NCBI GenBank assembly: GCA_021810175.1
Contig: JAJZJJ010000136.1
Coordinates: 1 to 7,208, forward strand
Reading direction: 5' to 3'
DNA length: 7,208 bases
Origin: Acidobacteriota bacterium
GTDB taxonomy: Bacteria; Acidobacteriota; Terriglobia; Terriglobales; Acidobacteriaceae
How positions within the stretch are numbered: the first letter of the stretch is position 1; every line of letters starts with the position of its first letter. This document shows, piece by piece, positions 6,439-7,208 of the stretch. The notes under the pieces are model-generated. The model was not told the origin of the DNA and did no database searches. It worked only from the letters and a program-made list of their open reading frames with translations. The position numbers were made by a program, and so were the translations under genes.

Positions 6439-6648
6439 GCAGGAAGACCGTTACCCCCGTGGCTCTCTCGGGTGCCATTCGGCAACGATTGGCGGGCTAC
6501 CGCTGCATTTTCCCGCGCCGCCGATGTGGCACGGCGGTATAGTATTGGCCTGGCCGGACGATCTCCGATCCCGCTGCTTGTCGATCCGTCCTCAAGTTCG
6601 GCCACGGCTGCCCGCTCTTCTTGCCCGGGCAGAGGAAAGGGGTTCCTT
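6439..6648 (+). promoter_or_regulatory. Hairpin-rich leader before the zinc-ribbon gene
   Basis: No gene is evident in these 210 bp, although one frame is open without coding character. Three inverted repeats occur: CCGCCG/CGGCGG (6518-6523 with 6532-6537, 8-base loop); GGACGATC (6556-6563) with GATCCGTCC (6583-6591), one bulged base; and CTGCCCG/CGGGCAG (6608-6614 with 6626-6632, 11-base loop). TATAGT at 6538-6543 could be a -10 box but no -35 is evident. The last hairpin abuts the ribosome site (AGAGGAAAGGGG, 6631-6642), so it could affect translation start. No known riboswitch class is recognised. Confidence 0.4.
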
Positions 6649-7113
6649 ATGGCATTCTGTGGCAAGTGTGGATCGCCGCTCGCCGAGGGCATCGGTTACT
6701 GCCCTCAGTGCGGAGCGCCTGCGGGTGGAACCGCAGTCATGCCCCAGGCGGCCGCGCCAGCCGTCGGAGGACTGAAGGAGAATGTGGCGGGGTTGCTCTG
6801 CTACCTCCTGGGATGGCTGACCGGGATCATCTTTTTCCTGATCGATAAGCGCCCCGCAGTCCGCTTCCATGCGGCGCAATCGATCGTTGTCTTCGGCTCG
6901 CTCAGTATTCTGCGCATCATCCTTTCCTTTGGCCTCTACGGAAGCCATATGGTCGGGCTGTATTCGCTCTGGGCGCTGCTTGCGCTGCTTGTGACGGTGT
7001 TTACGGTGGTGCTGTGGGTCATCCTGATGGTCACCGCGTACCAGGGAAAGCAATTCGAAATCCCCTTTGCCTCCGGGCTTGCTCGGAGCCTTGCGGCCAG
7101 CGGCAAAGTCTAG
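6649..7113 (+). CDS. Zinc-ribbon, DUF4870-type membrane protein
   Basis: A 154-residue protein with an N-terminal zinc ribbon: C4-G-K-C7 and C18-P-Q-C21 form two CxxC knuckles. An Ala/Pro linker (about 24-40) joins it to a membrane domain with helices near 47-65, 77-95 and 103-130. The segment GLLCYLLGWLTGIIFFLIDK followed by VRFHAAQSIVVFG matches the conserved core of the DUF4870 family, whose function is unknown; zinc-ribbon fusions are common in it. The ATG at 6649 is chosen because the protein then opens with MAFCGKCG and AAAGGGG lies just upstream. A longer frame from 6472 would add 59 low-complexity residues and is rejected. The zinc ribbon probably faces the cytoplasm, by analogy with similar short proteins. 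No partner gene is evident. Confidence 0.85.
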   Translation: MAFCGKCGSPLAEGIGYCPQCGAPAGGTAVMPQAAAPAVGGLKENVAGLLCYLLGWLTGIIFFLIDKRPAVRFHAAQSIVVFGSLSILRIILSFGLYGSHMVGLYSLWALLALLVTVFTVVLWVILMVTAYQGKQFEIPFASGLARSLAASGKV

Positions 7114-7136
7114 CTGTGGAGTGTCAACAGGTTGTT

Positions 7137-7177
7137 CCGATCGAGGGCTGATCGGCTGACGGGTGGCGACCAGCCGA
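7137..7177 (+). repeat. Two overlapping, mutually exclusive inverted repeats
   Basis: CCGATC (7137-7142) can pair with GATCGG (7150-7155); TCGGCTG (7152-7158) can pair with CAGCCGA (7171-7177). The two stems share bases 7152-7155, so only one can form at a time. There is no T-run, hence no intrinsic terminator. They lie between the DUF4870 gene and a possible new start at 7185. Confidence 0.35.
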
Positions 7178-7184
7178 GACTACC

Positions 7185-7208
7185 ATGCGGACGATGCCAG
7201 TTGTACTG
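7185..7208 (+). CDS. Possible start of another gene, cut by the right edge
   Basis: An ATG at 7185 opens eight codons (MRTMPVVL) to the end of the window. The basic then hydrophobic start would suit a membrane protein or signal peptide. No good Shine-Dalgarno site precedes it and eight codons prove nothing; it is listed only as a possible partial gene. Confidence 0.18.

Noticed and set aside
6472..6648. N-terminal extension of the zinc-ribbon protein
   Set aside because: The extra 59 residues are low-complexity Ser/Ala/Arg with no domain, and a ribosome site stands before the ATG at 6649.
1..7208. A novel defence, mobile or biosynthetic system
   Set aside because: No transposase, integrase, repeat array, nuclease/helicase set or biosynthetic cluster was found; the genes are mostly housekeeping and independently oriented.

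Overview
This is a GC-rich (roughly 60%) bacterial chromosomal segment dominated by housekeeping genes. Base composition, frequent non-ATG starts (GTG, GTG, TTG), an F-ATPase c subunit carrying a cleavable signal peptide, and the style of the LysS and zinc-ribbon proteins fit a member of the Acidobacteriota, perhaps of the Solibacter/Bryobacter type. That placement is inference from protein character, not from a search. No mobile element, CRISPR array, rRNA or tRNA was seen.

Layout. 1-1230 (minus): lysS, lysyl-tRNA synthetase, whose C-terminal end lies beyond the left edge. 1231-1341: a divergent promoter region. 1342-3362 (plus): a compact membrane-sector cluster of F-type ATP synthase, atpZ-like, atpI, atpB (subunit a) and atpE (subunit c), closed by a strong bidirectional terminator at 3378-3415. 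3430-3870 (minus): a small secreted monohaem cytochrome c, convergent with the ATPase genes. 4019-5317 (plus): purB, adenylosuccinate lyase, divergent from the cytochrome gene. 5515-6438 (plus): an atypical short-chain dehydrogenase/epimerase-like Rossmann protein. 6649-7113 (plus): a zinc-ribbon plus DUF4870-type membrane protein behind a hairpin-rich leader. 7114-7208: intergenic hairpins and possibly the first codons of another gene.

How the genes relate. The four ATPase genes make a functional unit: AtpZ and AtpI assist or accompany assembly of the Fo motor, subunit a carries the proton half-channels and stator arginine, and subunit c forms the rotor ring. Subunits b and delta and all of F1 must be encoded elsewhere. 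A 151-nt hairpin-rich spacer precedes atpE, the subunit needed in most copies. The other genes (translation, purine synthesis, redox) appear to be independent transcription units.

Most interesting points: the c subunit has a second carboxylate in helix 1 (E52) exactly 33 residues before the canonical E85, plus a signal peptide. The spacers before atpE and before the zinc-ribbon gene contain strong inverted repeats. The SDR-like protein lacks the catalytic tyrosine. I do not see a clearly novel multi-gene system here.
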